From Marinobacter sp. (GTDB lineage Bacteria; Pseudomonadota; Gammaproteobacteria; Pseudomonadales; Oleiphilaceae), in assembly GCA_030149475.1 (NCBI GenBank), contig JASBRL010000126.1, positions 1-54,816 of the forward strand: a stretch of DNA of 54,816 nucleotides, read 5' to 3'. The position numbers were made by a program, and so were the translations under genes. This document shows, in pieces, positions 20,596 to 30,242 of this stretch. How positions within the stretch are numbered: position 1 is the first letter of the stretch; every line of letters starts with the position of its first letter. The notes beneath the pieces are model-generated. The model made no database searches and was not told the DNA's origin. It saw only the letters and a list, made by a program, of their open reading frames with translations.

Positions 20596-20673
20596 CCAGG
20601 CGAAACACGGATACGGGAACTCACCGGAAGCCGACCAGCCAGGTTGTTATCAGCAGGTGTTCACCGGCGGGCG

Positions 20674-22077
20674 TCAACAGGTGGGCATGGTCTGTAAGGC
20701 CAGCCGGCTGCGGATGAACCGCGAAAGGGCATCAATGCCGATATTGAGACAGGCGGTAATGAGAATAAGCACCAGTGCCCGATCGAAGCGGATATTCTGA
20801 ATCGCACTGTCAATGTAGAAGCCCAGCGTTGACACACCCAGAATGCCCAGAATGGCTGTCTCCCGCATTATGATTTCCCAACGATAGAAGAGAAACGCAA
20901 GGAATGAACGATAGACCCGGGGGACCAGTTCGTAGGCATAACGGTTGATGCCGACCGGGGCGTCGGGCCTTAGACGGATACCAGTGCTCTGACGCCCGAT
21001 CAGGTGGCCAATGATGCCGCCGTTGTGGAGCGCCAACGCAACGACGGCCGGGAGCATCGAAGGTCCCCAGAGTTGCAGCAGAACATAGGCAAGAATGTAC
21101 TCCGGCGTTGATCTCATGATCACCAGGAAAACGTGGCCGGATGTCCGTCGGACGCGGCCACCGAAGTGTTCTGAAATCAGCGGGAACAGCAGCAGAGCCA
21201 GCAGCCCGGTGGCCACCAGCGCGATCTGCGTAAGTATCACGGTGTTCCAGATACCCGGAAGCGCATCATTTACCAACAGATCCCGGCCCCAGGCCATCAG
21301 TGCGGAAAATCCCTCATGATGACGGATCGGCGCCGGCACGATGTCTTCGGTGAAGAAACGGACCACATTGCCCCAGACAATCGGCAGACCGTCACCCAGA
21401 AAAAACGGCGCGGCCAGAACGTAGAGTGGAAGTACCCTGGGGCGCACCCACAGTGGAATAGTGGCAATAATGAGGTAGAAGAGAATCAGTAGTGCCCCGG
21501 CCTGGGAGTAAAATCCCTGAGAAAATGTCGCTTCCAGATGAAAACCGATGGTCGGCAGTCCCACAAAGCCGAGTATGGCGCTCGAGCGAAGGCCGCATTC
21601 AAGACGGTAGGCGGTGTAAGTGCGTAGCTGGTCCCAGCAGTCTGGAATACGAGCATAAAGAAAGCTTGACACCACGCCTGTCCGGGAATGCAGTAGCGTC
21701 CGTGGCGCGGGGTCGGCCTCGTCGAGAATTTCAGAATAGACCTTGGCAAATATGCCTGCGTAGGGAATGGCTATAGCCAACACGCCGGTCAGCGGGTGAA
21801 ATCCGAAGAACTGCAGAAATATCAGGGCCCAGAACAACTCGTGAATAGCCCGGATAAACGCACAGAAAGTTTTGACTAACCGGTGCCGATAGATCAGCGC
21901 CAGCAGAAAGCCGCTTACGCTGCCCAGTGCGACGCCGGTGAACGCGAAGGCCAGGGTACGAATGATTGCCGTCCACAGGCCGCTTGTACTGAAAAAATCA
22001 GGAGTGGCAACTCCCCAGAAAAATCGACCGAGATCACGCCAGGGATTGGCCGTGGTAACGGCCATATCCGCAAAAAA
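20674..22077 (-). pseudogene. Phosphonate-type double ABC permease, main part of a gene split by the transposon
   Basis: This is the downstream 1.4 kb of a PhnE-like permease whose first 23 codons lie 24.8 kb away at 46906..46976. It holds two PhnE-type permease units in one chain: the first around IHELFWALIFLQFFGFHPLTG, the second around MRSTPEYILAYVLLQLWGPS and RETAILGILGVSTLGFYID. Rejoining the parts and keeping one AAAAA gives 490 codons in frame. As it stands, reading can enter from the transposon repeat via TTG 22089, adding four foreign codons and losing the first membrane helix. The partner ATPase and binding protein are at 46984-48503. Likely inactive unless expressed from the transposon end. 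Confidence 0.9.
22073..22077. repeat. Target-site duplication, left copy (AAAAA)
   Basis: AAAAA directly outside the left terminal repeat, matched by AAAAA at 46906-46910 outside the right one. Five bases is the standard Tn3-family duplication. A sixth A at 22072 belongs to the original target. Confidence 0.85.
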
Positions 22078-22125
22078 GAGGGTCGGCAACGATTCTGACG
22101 CAATCCTCCAAAATTTGCCTTAACC
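22078..22125 (+). repeat. Left terminal inverted repeat of the transposon
   Basis: About 48 bp. The outer 23 bases match the right repeat exactly, then one mismatch (C against A), then AATCCTCCAAAA matches. The inner part is weaker but ends TTAACC in both. tnpA stops 9 bp inside it. The repeat includes GGAGG reading outward on the minus strand. Confidence 0.93.
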
Positions 22126-22133
22126 TATTGTAT

Positions 22134-25106
22134 TTAAATTATTTTGGCGTTGTAGCTCATGGGTGAAACCTGCCGATCAAAATCAAGCGTATAATCGCCA
22201 AATCGGTTGATATGGTCCGTGCGGTATGGGGCCAGCCCTTTGAGAATATCGTGATCAATATGATGACCGCGCTCTTTGAGATCTTTAAGGGTTAACGTCA
22301 TCGACTCCACATTGTGAAGAATGACCAGGTTGGCCACCAAGTGGTTATATTTGATCACCTTCCGTTGCTCGTGACGGATATTCTCGGCGATCACCCCCTC
22401 GCCGCCGAAGAACAGCCATTTCACGAACTGGTTGAACTCTTCCGTTTTGTTCGTCTCCGCATGAATGGTTCGCCGCAACTCCACGCTGCCAATGTAGTCC
22501 AGAAGAAAGGTTGTCCGAACGACCCTCCCCAGTTCCCGGAAAGCAAAGTAGAGTTTGTTCTTGAGGCTTGCGGTACCTAAACGTCGCAGTACCGTAGACG
22601 GTGCGATTTTTCCAGCCTTAATCGATAGCGCCACCCGGAGCATGTCCGGCACATGGGTTTCAATCAGTTTCCAGTTGATAGTCTCGCTGAACAAAGCATT
22701 GATGTGCTCATACCGTTGGCGTTTGTCAGACTTGTAGAACACCAGCTGCTTCAGATTCCGGATGCGGGGCATCAGGTTGATACCCAGCAGGTAAGCCAAC
22801 CCGAAGACGGGCGCACTTTGCGCCTGAGTATCGCCATGCAAGGTGTCAGGCTGGATATCGGAGTCGTTTTTGATCAGTCCATCAAGGATGTAAATGGCCT
22901 CATAAACGCCGCAAGGAATGAAGTGGCTGAACAGCGCGATGTATTTGTCCGAGACGTGGTAGTAGCCCACCCCGCCATAGCCACCGTACCGTATGTGGTA
23001 TTCCGATAGCAGATTCTGTTCGTACAGGTTCCATTTTGTGCCATCGGCGGCGGCCCGCTGGCCAGTTCCCCAGTGTCGCGGCAGCCGGTAGCGGTTGTAG
23101 GCATTGATAACCTGTACAATCGCCTGCTCCAGGCGCTCTTCGGTGACGTGCCGCAGGTTGAGCCAGGACACCTGCCGGCGATTAAGCGTCGTGATGGATC
23201 GCGCGGTCTGAGTTGGCCCGAGATTGCAGCCATAGCAAAATAAGGTCGAAACAAAGCGGGTACGGGGGTCGTCCAGCTTGCCCTCAAATCCGGAAAGTGG
23301 CCCAAAGCGTTTGTGGAGGCCCAGCCATTTTTCGGCTTCCACCAGGATGTCGAGAATGTTCTTTTCGGGCATATTTTGGGATAACTGCTTATCAATCTCA
23401 GCTAACCCATCCGGAGGCGCTCTACGGCGGTGCTTCCGGATCACCAGATCTTCACCATGGAAGACGGCGTATTCATTCTCCGGGAAGCCACGGTCAATGC
23501 GGTCGGCCGTTTCGCTCAACCGGGAGTGGGCTTGTACCACAAAAGCGGCTGGGTCGGATTCGATATCAATCATCGCACTGTAGTCCGCTATCTGGGCATC
23601 ATAGACACTCCAATCCACCAGCTGATCGCGGTAGTCACTGTACTGGTCGCTATTCGCGACCGCGAGATCGCCGGAAATCAGTTCACGCTTCACCTGTGTC
23701 AGTACGCCCAGCTCGAAATACTTCCGGTAGACCATCCCGGGGGGCAGCTGGCTTGGCCCGGTCCCCAATACCAAACGGCGCCAACGCTCCGGTAGCCAGG
23801 ACACGTCGACGGGTTGACTACTGAGGACAAGGCATTCCTTACGGCTGTGCCGGTGCTTTTTCAGAGTCGCAATCGCCTCAATCAAAGATTGATCGTGGCT
23901 GGTTGCCGCCAGATCCAGTAGTTCAAGGCAATTGAATAACAGGGGGCGTAACGGGCGGTAGGGTTGCAGCATGAACGGGATGAAGTTATTGCCAGCATAG
24001 GCCATGTGTTCCTCACACTCTGCCAGTAATTCATCAGGATCGCTCTGGATGGCAGCCGCCACTCGGGCACCTCGCTCGGAGTCCGTTGGCGCTTCCTGGA
24101 CGGCGGTCAGTACGTCACGCAGTTGAGCCACCAGCCTGTCCATGCGTTTCATGTGATCCAGGTGATACTGGTTCAGGTTGGCTTCTGCCTTGGTCTTGAT
24201 GTTGCGCATCTTGCGAACAAAGATGTCGACCGCATCGTCCATCGCGCGACGCAATTGGGCATGGACCAGCAGAACCATCAAAGCGTAGCGTTTGGTGCTT
24301 TGCATGGCCTTGATGTTGGCCGCGCCCAGCGCTCGTGCTTCCAGTATGAAGTGGTGATATTTGGCGGCGGGAATGTGATCAACAGCGGGCAATTGTTGAC
24401 ACCAACCCTGAAGCCATTCCAGGTGCTGAAGATACTTCTTCACTTCCGTATTGGTCGGCTTTTTGGGTTCCTGTTTCAACTTATGCCAACTGGTATGAGG
24501 GGAATCATCCGGCACTTGCAGCAACTGGTCAAATTCGTTTTTTTGATGCGCTGTCAAACCCACATTGAGCGTCCGAAAGTAACCGGTATTGACCGTGCTG
24601 CGAGCCTGACGCGCGGTCCGTTGCAACGTTGAAAAACCCGGTAACTCAAAACGCTGGCGCACCAGCTCTTCAATCACCACATTGATGATGTCCGCCAGGT
24701 CCTGCTTGGTGGTGGCCGCTTCACGCGCTAGTTCCCGTACAATTGCCTTGCCTTCAACGGTGAACGCCTTGATGCCCACCTGTTGACGAACCGTCTCCAG
24801 CATCCGCTGACGGGCGCCGCCATTGCGGTCGTAGACCCTGAGCTGGCTCAATGCGAGATGTGAAAGGTCGTCGCACGCCAGAATGTGCGTTGTAATGGAT
24901 TGGGGAACGGCTTTGCGATGGACAAAGTAGCCCAGACGCTGCACTGTTTTCAGGAGAATGAGTAGGGCGCCACGAGCAGCCGGAGTTCGACCGTGCTTTC
25001 GGGCAAAGGATCGTTCCTGGGTAGAGGGTGTATAAATTTCTGCCAGTTCTTGATCCGAGACCACCGCCTTCAATCGCGGATAGGCGGTTTCATGGAGGCT
25101 ACTCAT
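22134..25106 (-). CDS. tnpA: Tn3-family transposase TnpA
   Basis: 990 residues, full length for Tn3-family TnpA. It binds the terminal repeats and catalyses replicative transposition to a cointegrate. The N-terminal DNA-binding part runs to about residue 300. DDE candidates are Asp in AADGTKWN, Asp in HGDTQAQSAPVFGLAYLLG and Glu in NKTEEFNQFVKWLFFGGE. APSTVLRRLGT is another family landmark. No frameshift or stop is seen, so it may be active. It reads outward toward the disrupted permease. Confidence 0.96.
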   Translation of the reverse strand: MSSLHETAYPRLKAVVSDQELAEIYTPSTQERSFARKHGRTPAARGALLILLKTVQRLGYFVHRKAVPQSITTHILACDDLSHLALSQLRVYDRNGGARQRMLETVRQQVGIKAFTVEGKAIVRELAREAATTKQDLADIINVVIEELVRQRFELPGFSTLQRTARQARSTVNTGYFRTLNVGLTAHQKNEFDQLLQVPDDSPHTSWHKLKQEPKKPTNTEVKKYLQHLEWLQGWCQQLPAVDHIPAAKYHHFILEARALGAANIKAMQSTKRYALMVLLVHAQLRRAMDDAVDIFVRKMRNIKTKAEANLNQYHLDHMKRMDRLVAQLRDVLTAVQEAPTDSERGARVAAAIQSDPDELLAECEEHMAYAGNNFIPFMLQPYRPLRPLLFNCLELLDLAATSHDQSLIEAIATLKKHRHSRKECLVLSSQPVDVSWLPERWRRLVLGTGPSQLPPGMVYRKYFELGVLTQVKRELISGDLAVANSDQYSDYRDQLVDWSVYDAQIADYSAMIDIESDPAAFVVQAHSRLSETADRIDRGFPENEYAVFHGEDLVIRKHRRRAPPDGLAEIDKQLSQNMPEKNILDILVEAEKWLGLHKRFGPLSGFEGKLDDPRTRFVSTLFCYGCNLGPTQTARSITTLNRRQVSWLNLRHVTEERLEQAIVQVINAYNRYRLPRHWGTGQRAAADGTKWNLYEQNLLSEYHIRYGGYGGVGYYHVSDKYIALFSHFIPCGVYEAIYILDGLIKNDSDIQPDTLHGDTQAQSAPVFGLAYLLGINLMPRIRNLKQLVFYKSDKRQRYEHINALFSETINWKLIETHVPDMLRVALSIKAGKIAPSTVLRRLGTASLKNKLYFAFRELGRVVRTTFLLDYIGSVELRRTIHAETNKTEEFNQFVKWLFFGGEGVIAENIRHEQRKVIKYNHLVANLVILHNVESMTLTLKDLKERGHHIDHDILKGLAPYRTDHINRFGDYTLDFDRQVSPMSYNAKII

Positions 25107-25359
25107 ACGCAGTTCTTCGCTATGGGGTTCCAGTGAAAGGCATTAGCCCACAGTACTTTCGCTCTTGAGGGGGGCATTGCTTATAGTAGGCAGCAATTCG
25201 TCAAGACCAAAGGAACCGCCCGTTATTTTGTGAACGCCACGCTCGCTTTACGTTACGGGATTATTCGGTCATCGATCGCCGGTTCCCCGATTTATTGAAT
25301 CGTTACACCACACCGCAGACTGATTCGAGCTATGGCCATTGAGCATCTTTCCCCCCCCA

Positions 25360-25629
25360 CTGATCATTCACACCTACCAACGCCTTTCTAGTGCCCAGCT
25401 AATCGCTCTGGCAGGGACCGGGCTAACGACGGTGGCGCTGGCGCCGCTGGCCCATGACTGACGGGCGGCAGTGCGGGCCAGGTGCTCGGCATTGCGCTGG
25501 CCCTGAAGATGATTGCCTACGCCCTAATAGCACCTCTGTTTGGGGCTGTTGCCCAAAAACTTCCCCGCCGTACTCTGCTGGTCACACTGGACATTCTGAG
25601 GGCCTGCGGGGTTGCCCTTTGTCACTGAG
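25360..25629 (+). pseudogene. MFS transporter 5' fragment, frameshifted and truncated
   Basis: Reads as QRLSSAQLIALAGTGLTTVA, then, after loss of one base near 25457-25461, as TGGSAGQVLGIALALKMIAY and APLFGAVAQKLPRRTLLVT. These are the first two or three membrane segments and the first loop of a major facilitator protein. The rest is missing; the sequence stops at the merR 3' end. No start codon is evident. Confidence 0.6.
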
Positions 25630-26086
25630 GTTTGGCAGGGGGCCCACTCTGGCTAGGGTAGGTACAAAATTTTCGCCCAACCCCTTCATGTAATGACGCA
25701 ATTAAGGGGCACGAGATATTGCCCTCTTGGGCGCAGCACCGATCAACCATGGCGCTCAGTAAAGCCTCAATTTGCTGTAGCTTTTCGATCTTCCCACGTA
25801 CGTCGTGCAACTTGCGCTCCGCGAGAGTGCTGGCTTCCTGGCAGTGGGTGCCGTCTTCGAGTCGGAGCAGGTCGCTGACCTCATCGAGATTGAAGCCTAA
25901 CTGCTGCGATGTTTTCACAAAGCTCAACCTGCCGATATCGCTGGGACCGTAGCGTCGAATACCCCCGAGAGGACGCTGGGGCTCAGGTATTAACCCACGT
26001 CGCTGGTAGTAGCGGATGGTCTCAACTGAGACGTTCGCCGCCTTAGCCAGCCCCCCGATGGTCAATGAGTTCATTTCATCCGGCAT
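25622..26086 (-). CDS. merR: Mercury-responsive regulator MerR
   Basis: 154 residues, slightly longer than Tn501 MerR at the C-terminus. The helix-turn-helix [20 protein letters not shown] and [14 protein letters not shown] are standard. The three Hg(II) ligands fall at Cys82 (DGTHCQE), Cys117 and Cys126 ([11 protein letters not shown]), the same numbers as in Tn501 MerR. It should therefore still sense mercury. It faces a ruined merT across a MerR-type promoter, so it is the surviving regulator of a decayed mer operon and may act in trans on the second mer locus. Confidence 0.9.
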   Translation of the reverse strand: MPDEMNSLTIGGLAKAANVSVETIRYYQRRGLIPEPQRPLGGIRRYGPSDIGRLSFVKTSQQLGFNLDEVSDLLRLEDGTHCQEASTLAERKLHDVRGKIEKLQQIEALLSAMVDRCCAQEGNISCPLIASLHEGVGRKFCTYPSQSGPPAKPQ

Positions 26087-26091
26087 TTGCC

Positions 26092-26122
26092 TTGACTCCG
26101 TAGTTGACTACGGCTTCAAGCT
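26092..26122 (+). promoter_or_regulatory. MerR-type promoter/operator of the decayed mer operon
   Basis: The -35 box TTGACT is at 26092-26097, followed by a 19-bp spacer carrying the perfect dyad CCGTAG-TTGA-CTACGG (26098-26113), and a -10 position CAAGCT. The -10 is poor compared with the TAxxxT expected, so the promoter is probably damaged. It starts 5 bp before the merR ATG. Confidence 0.8.
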
Positions 26123-26159
26123 TAACCTATCGAACAAGGCCGTAGAAGGTGTAATTGCA

Positions 26160-26345
26160 ATATCAGAGTTGAATTCCGAGTCACAATCCGGTCGCGAGTC
26201 GTTAATCGCAGGCGGGGTTGCAGCCTGCTCGCGTCGGCCTGTTGTCTGGGCACCTTGGCCCTGATCGCCCTGGGGGGTTCCGGTGCCTGGATCGGCAACC
26301 TGGCGAAGTCTGCGAGGTACCGCAAGTGCGCACCGCTTCGAGACA
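26160..26345 (+). pseudogene. Remnant of merT
   Basis: Parallels the intact merT at 41638: SLIAGGVAA, then in another frame SACCLGTLALIALGGSGAWI, then, after an internal deletion of about 110 bp, YRKCAP in place of the loop with the second Cys pair. The start codon has changed from ATG to ATA and one base is lost near 26228. No merP or merA follows. Confidence 0.8.
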
Positions 26346-26583
26346 CCCCGCTACCTAGGGAGGTTCTGGTCTATCGCCTTCTGGTCGCAAGGTTGGGGGC
26401 AGCCTATCACGCTTGTTCACAGTTCACCGTGGCATTGTAGGTCAATGCGAGGCCTGCTCCGGGATGGTCAGAGTCATGCCGGATTATATCGATAGAATCG
26501 ATTAAATAAACGCAAAATACCCTTTTTTTAGATATCTCTGAAAACTATAGAATATCCATATATTCAAAAGTTCGGAGATAGAG

Positions 26584-27594
26584 ATGTTCAGGGGATTGGC
26601 ATTGTGTGCGTTTCTGACACTGGCTGGCTATGGCATTGCCGCCTTGCCGCCAGTGCAGCAAACCGGCCTGGGGCCTCTGGTGTTTACCCTGTTGCTGGGG
26701 CTGCTGTTCGGTAATCTGGCCGCGGGTAAGCGGTTAAAGGGCGTGGCGCCGGGTCTGGGCTTTTCTGCCCGCTGGTTGCTGCGAGGCGGTATTGTCCTGT
26801 TCGGTTTCTCCCTCACGGTGCAGCAACTGATGGCCCTTGGGCCAAAAGTGGTGCTGCTGGATAGCTTGGTGGTAGTGACCATTACCACGGCAGGTTATTG
26901 GCTGGGTACCCGCTGGCTGAAACTGGATCGGGATACTGCCATTCTGACCAGCGCCGGCAGTGCTATTTGCGGGGCGGCTGCGGTACTGGCCACCGAAGGC
27001 ACCATCCGGTCACGGCCGGCGGCAACGTCTATGGCGGTGGCCACTGTGGTGCTGTTCGGAACGCTGGCCATGTTCGTGTATCCCGTGCTCTATCCATTGA
27101 TGGGCTGGGATGAAGGTCTGTACGGAGTGTACATCGGTTCTACCGTGCATGAGGTGGCGCAAGTGGTCGCTGCCGGTGGCGCGGTGGGCCAGGATGCCCT
27201 CACCAATGCGGTGATTGTGAAGCTGGTTCGGGTGATGCTCCTGGTGCCCTTCCTATTGGTCATCGGGCAAATCTGGAATCGCCACCGTGCCGCTCATGCG
27301 GAAGCTGCCGAAGATGCAGGAGAGGGCGCGCAGAAGCTGGTGATCCCCTGGTTTGCCTTTGGCTTCATGGCGGTTGTCGGGCTCAATAGTGTGCTTCATT
27401 TACCTGGCCAGATTCAGGGTGGGCTGGTGCTTGCAGGGCAGGTCGCCATGACCATGGCCATGGCAGCACTGGGTTTCCAGACCCGGATTGAAGCCCTTCG
27501 GAGCCTGGGTGTGAAGCCCTTTGTGCTGGCATTGTGTTTGTTCATTACCTTGCTGGTGGGTGGTGCTATGGTGACGCCGCTGATTCTGGGCTAA
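26584..27594 (+). CDS. YeiH/UPF0324 family membrane protein (putative sulfate/sulfite-type exporter)
   Basis: 336 residues with about ten membrane helices. FTLLLGLLFGNL, LLRGGIVLFGFSLTVQQL, SAGSAICGAAAVLATEGTI and VHEVAQVVAAGGAVG are family signatures of YeiH. Members are annotated as putative sulfate exporters on weak evidence. CGGAGATAG precedes the ATG. The 110 bp upstream are strikingly AT-rich compared with the rest. Its presence in the same transposon as SorAB could make it an exit route for sulfite/sulfate; that link is inference. Confidence 0.85.
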   Translation: MFRGLALCAFLTLAGYGIAALPPVQQTGLGPLVFTLLLGLLFGNLAAGKRLKGVAPGLGFSARWLLRGGIVLFGFSLTVQQLMALGPKVVLLDSLVVVTITTAGYWLGTRWLKLDRDTAILTSAGSAICGAAAVLATEGTIRSRPAATSMAVATVVLFGTLAMFVYPVLYPLMGWDEGLYGVYIGSTVHEVAQVVAAGGAVGQDALTNAVIVKLVRVMLLVPFLLVIGQIWNRHRAAHAEAAEDAGEGAQKLVIPWFAFGFMAVVGLNSVLHLPGQIQGGLVLAGQVAMTMAMAALGFQTRIEALRSLGVKPFVLALCLFITLLVGGAMVTPLILG

Positions 27595-27615
27595 TCCGGT
27601 TGCCGTAATTTCTAA

Positions 27616-28770
27616 GGAGACTCTGAATAAGTCTCAAAATCAGCGATAATTCGGCCATCGTCAACCGCATAGGATTCAATGTCGCCATGGATCAGATCAC
27701 CTTCTCCGAAGCCGAGTACCAGACCAAGAAGCGCAAAACCCGCCGCGAGATCTTTCTGGAACGGATGGACAAGCTGATTCCCTGGAAGCAGCTGGAGAAA
27801 AAGGTAGCCCGCCATTACCCCAAAGGCCAGACTGGTCGACCGCCTTACCCGCTGTCTACCATGCTCCGCGTTCACTGCATGCAGTTGTTCTATAACCTCA
27901 GCGACCCGGCCATGGAGGATGCCTTGTACGAGATCGAATCCATGCGTCAGTTCGCCGGCCTGAAGCTGGACCGCTTGCCGGACGAAACCACGATCCTCAA
28001 GTTCCGCCATTTCCTGGAGCGCCACGGCCTTGGCAAAGTGCTGTTCAAAGAAGTGAACAAGCACCTTGAGAAAAACGGCCTGATGCTGCGTGAAGGCAGC
28101 ATTGTCGATGCCACTATTATCTCTGCACCCAGCTCCACCAAAAACGAAAGCGGCCAGCGCGATCCGGAAATGCACCAGACCAAGAAAGGCAATCAGTGGC
28201 ACTTCGGCATGAAAATGCACATCGGCGTTGATGACACTCTCGGACTGATTCACAGCATCGACACCACGGCGGCCAACGTTCATGACATCGTTCCCACCGG
28301 TAAGCTGTTGCACGGTGAAGAGCAACGCGTGTTCGGTGATGCCGGTTATCTTGGCGTTCAGAAGCGGGATGAGCATAAGGATCGCAAAAACGTCTCTTGG
28401 TTCATCGCCAAACGGCCTGGGACTCGGAAGAAACTGGATGCCGACAAGCTGAAAGCCGAAGAAATCAAAGCCAGTGTTCGTGCCAAGGTGGAGCATCCGT
28501 TCCGGTACATTAAACAAGTCTTCGGTTACGGCAAGGTCCGCTATCGCGGACTCGCCAAAAACACCAACCGTCTGCATTTGCTGGCTGCGTTCAGCAACCT
28601 GCTGATTGGTGAAAAATACCTGCTGGCATAGGGCCAGTGCGCCTGTTTTCCGCCAAAATGGCGGGAAACGGGCAAAAAACACACGAACATTGGGAGAATA
28701 GTGTCTGAATCTTCGGTTTTTGCCGGCTCAAACCAAAATCGGCAAAAATCAGCGGTTATTCAGACCTTCC
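27616..28770 (+). mobile_element. IS5-family insertion sequence
   Basis: 1155 bp with ends GGAGACTCTGAATAA (27616-27630) and the inverted TTATTCAGACCTTCC (28756-28770), which share GGA..., TCTGAATAA with three mismatches. Flanks are CTAA on the left and CTAG on the right. Both fit the YTAR target of IS5 but are not identical. One transposase gene fills it, followed by a TTTCCGCC/GGCGGGAAA hairpin. The right end lies inside an ISL3 transposase gene whose 5' half is absent from the left side. Confidence 0.85.
27687..28631 (+). CDS. IS5-family transposase
   Basis: 314 residues, intact DDE transposase. GRPPYPLSTMLRVHCMQLFY and YNLSDPAMEDALYEIESMRQ are N-terminal IS5 landmarks. The catalytic triad is Asp in SIVDATIISAPSS, Asp in FGDAGYLGV and Glu in KVEHPFRYIKQVFGYGKVRY. 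A minus-strand frame covering the same interval is a shadow. Confidence 0.93.
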   Translation: MDQITFSEAEYQTKKRKTRREIFLERMDKLIPWKQLEKKVARHYPKGQTGRPPYPLSTMLRVHCMQLFYNLSDPAMEDALYEIESMRQFAGLKLDRLPDETTILKFRHFLERHGLGKVLFKEVNKHLEKNGLMLREGSIVDATIISAPSSTKNESGQRDPEMHQTKKGNQWHFGMKMHIGVDDTLGLIHSIDTTAANVHDIVPTGKLLHGEEQRVFGDAGYLGVQKRDEHKDRKNVSWFIAKRPGTRKKLDADKLKAEEIKASVRAKVEHPFRYIKQVFGYGKVRYRGLAKNTNRLHLLAAFSNLLIGEKYLLA

Positions 28771-29529
28771 CTAGGTATCGACGAGCTGTACCTGAACCGC
28801 CGCTACCTCTGCATCCTGACCAACCTGGAGGAGCGTACCTTGTTAGACCTGCTGCCCGGTCGTCAGCAGGAGGCAGTGACGAAGCGGCTCATGAGCATGA
28901 CCGAGCGCGACAAGATCGAGATCGTCAGCATGGACATGTGGAAGCCATATCGCCGTGCCGTCCAGGCGGCGCTGCCACAGGCCCGCATCGTGGTCGATAA
29001 GTTCCATGTTGTGCGTATGGCCAACGAAGCCCTGGAGAAGGTCCGCAAGGGGCTCAGGAAGGAGCTGAAGGCCAACCAACGCCGAACCCTCAAGGGTGAC
29101 CGGAAGATCTTGCTGAAGCGGGCTCACGACGTCTCCGACCGCGAACGTCTCATCATGGAAACCTGAATGGGGGCCTTCCCCCAGCTCCTGGCAGCCTACG
29201 AGCACAAGGAGCGGTTCTACCACATCTGGGACTGTGCCAGCCGGCGAGATGCTGAGCAGGCGCTGGCTGCCTGGATTGACGACATCCCAGTCACCAATGC
29301 CTTCACGGAGTCGATCAACCGGCTGGCCAAGGACAAGAACCGCGATGGCCGGGGCTACTCATTCGAGGTGATGCGGGCCCGGATGCTCTACACCACCAAG
29401 CACAAGAAGAAGGTGCCGCAGACCAAGGAATCCCCCTTCCTGGGCAAGGCCACCATGACCTACGGCATGGGTCTACCCGAGCCCGAGAAGAACTTCGGTG
29501 TCGATCTATCAACCTTCTGGGAAAATTAA
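28771..29529 (+). pseudogene. ISL3-family transposase remnant
   Basis: The frame starts at the IS5 junction with LGIDELYLNRRYLCILT and runs through SMDMWKPYRRAVQAALP and VDKFHVVRMANEALEKVRKG, all ISL3 transposase blocks. A TGA at 29164-29166 replaces the Trp of a METWLGAF-like stretch in the same frame. The tail continues to VTNAFTESINRLAKDKNRDG. Between AWIDDI and VTNAFTES roughly 20-40 codons normal for the family are missing. Lacking its 5' end, it is dead. Confidence 0.9.
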
Positions 29530-29846
29530 GATATCGGTGGGCCTACAGGGATCGTCAACCAATTAATCCGGATACCCATTTTCTAATGGCCACAGCTTGA
29601 CCGTATCTCAAATGAGATGCGCAATAGCGTCATGTATGACACTCGGATAATTTATCATGGCTCACACTTCAATGCCGGGTAACGGAGGACGAAGGTGAGC
29701 AACAATTATGCGGTCACCATTGTATGTGCTGGCCTGGATGGTGTTCTCCGGGGTAAATTCTTGGAGAGCGTGCGCGGCCCCCAGAATTGGGCAGTGGCCA
29801 GCGTCATCCGCCAAGTACAACTCGCCCTCCCGGTGTTTATAATTAA
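29530..29846. other. Intergenic stretch with no convincing gene
   Basis: A plus-strand frame of about 53 codons begins at GTG 29696 with GGAGG seven bases upstream, and a 75-codon minus-strand frame covers 29662-29889. Neither resembles a known protein, and they overlap each other. The first bases may hold the decayed right end of the ISL3 element. Confidence 0.4.
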
Positions 29847-30224
29847 TCACAAGTAGATGGCGCTTAGAAGGGCTGCACAGACGATCCATAGGGTGATAAA
29901 TACCCCCGCTGCCATGCGGCTTACCGGACGCTCGGTGGCTTTGGCGGCGGTTTCTCGGTGCTCGCTTATTACCTCTGGCGGGATAAGCCTCACGACCAGC
30001 ATGATTCCGAGCGGCACGATGATGATGTCATCCACGTAGCCGAGCACGGGAATGAAGTCGGGGATCAAGTCGATGGGCGAGACAGCATAGGCCGCGACAA
30101 CCATCGCAAGCGCCTTTGCGAACCACGGGGTGCGGGGATCACGAGCGGAAAGCCAGACCGCGTGTACGTCACGCTTGATGGTTCGTGCCCATTGCTTGGC
30201 GTTCGAAACCAGTTTTATTGTCAT
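29847..30224 (-). CDS. DUF1232 (YkvA-like) membrane protein
   Basis: 125 residues. The family core AYAVSPIDLIPDFIPVLGYV, followed by DDIIIVPLGIMLVVRLIP, is present and complete, with a last membrane helix at the C-terminus (ITLWIVCAALLSAIYL). Function unknown. A homologue of similar length and layout lies at 46423-46806 near the other end of the transposon. Confidence 0.85.
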   Translation of the reverse strand: MTIKLVSNAKQWARTIKRDVHAVWLSARDPRTPWFAKALAMVVAAYAVSPIDLIPDFIPVLGYVDDIIIVPLGIMLVVRLIPPEVISEHRETAAKATERPVSRMAAGVFITLWIVCAALLSAIYL

Positions 30225-30242
30225 AGTAAGTGTTTCTATACG

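Noticed and set aside
27612..28682. Minus-strand frame of 356 codons across IS5
   Set aside because: Shadow of the intact transposase gene.
29662..29889. 75-codon minus-strand frame overlapping the DUF1232 gene end
   Set aside because: It begins inside the DUF1232 3' end in another frame, has no ribosome site and no recognisable similarity.
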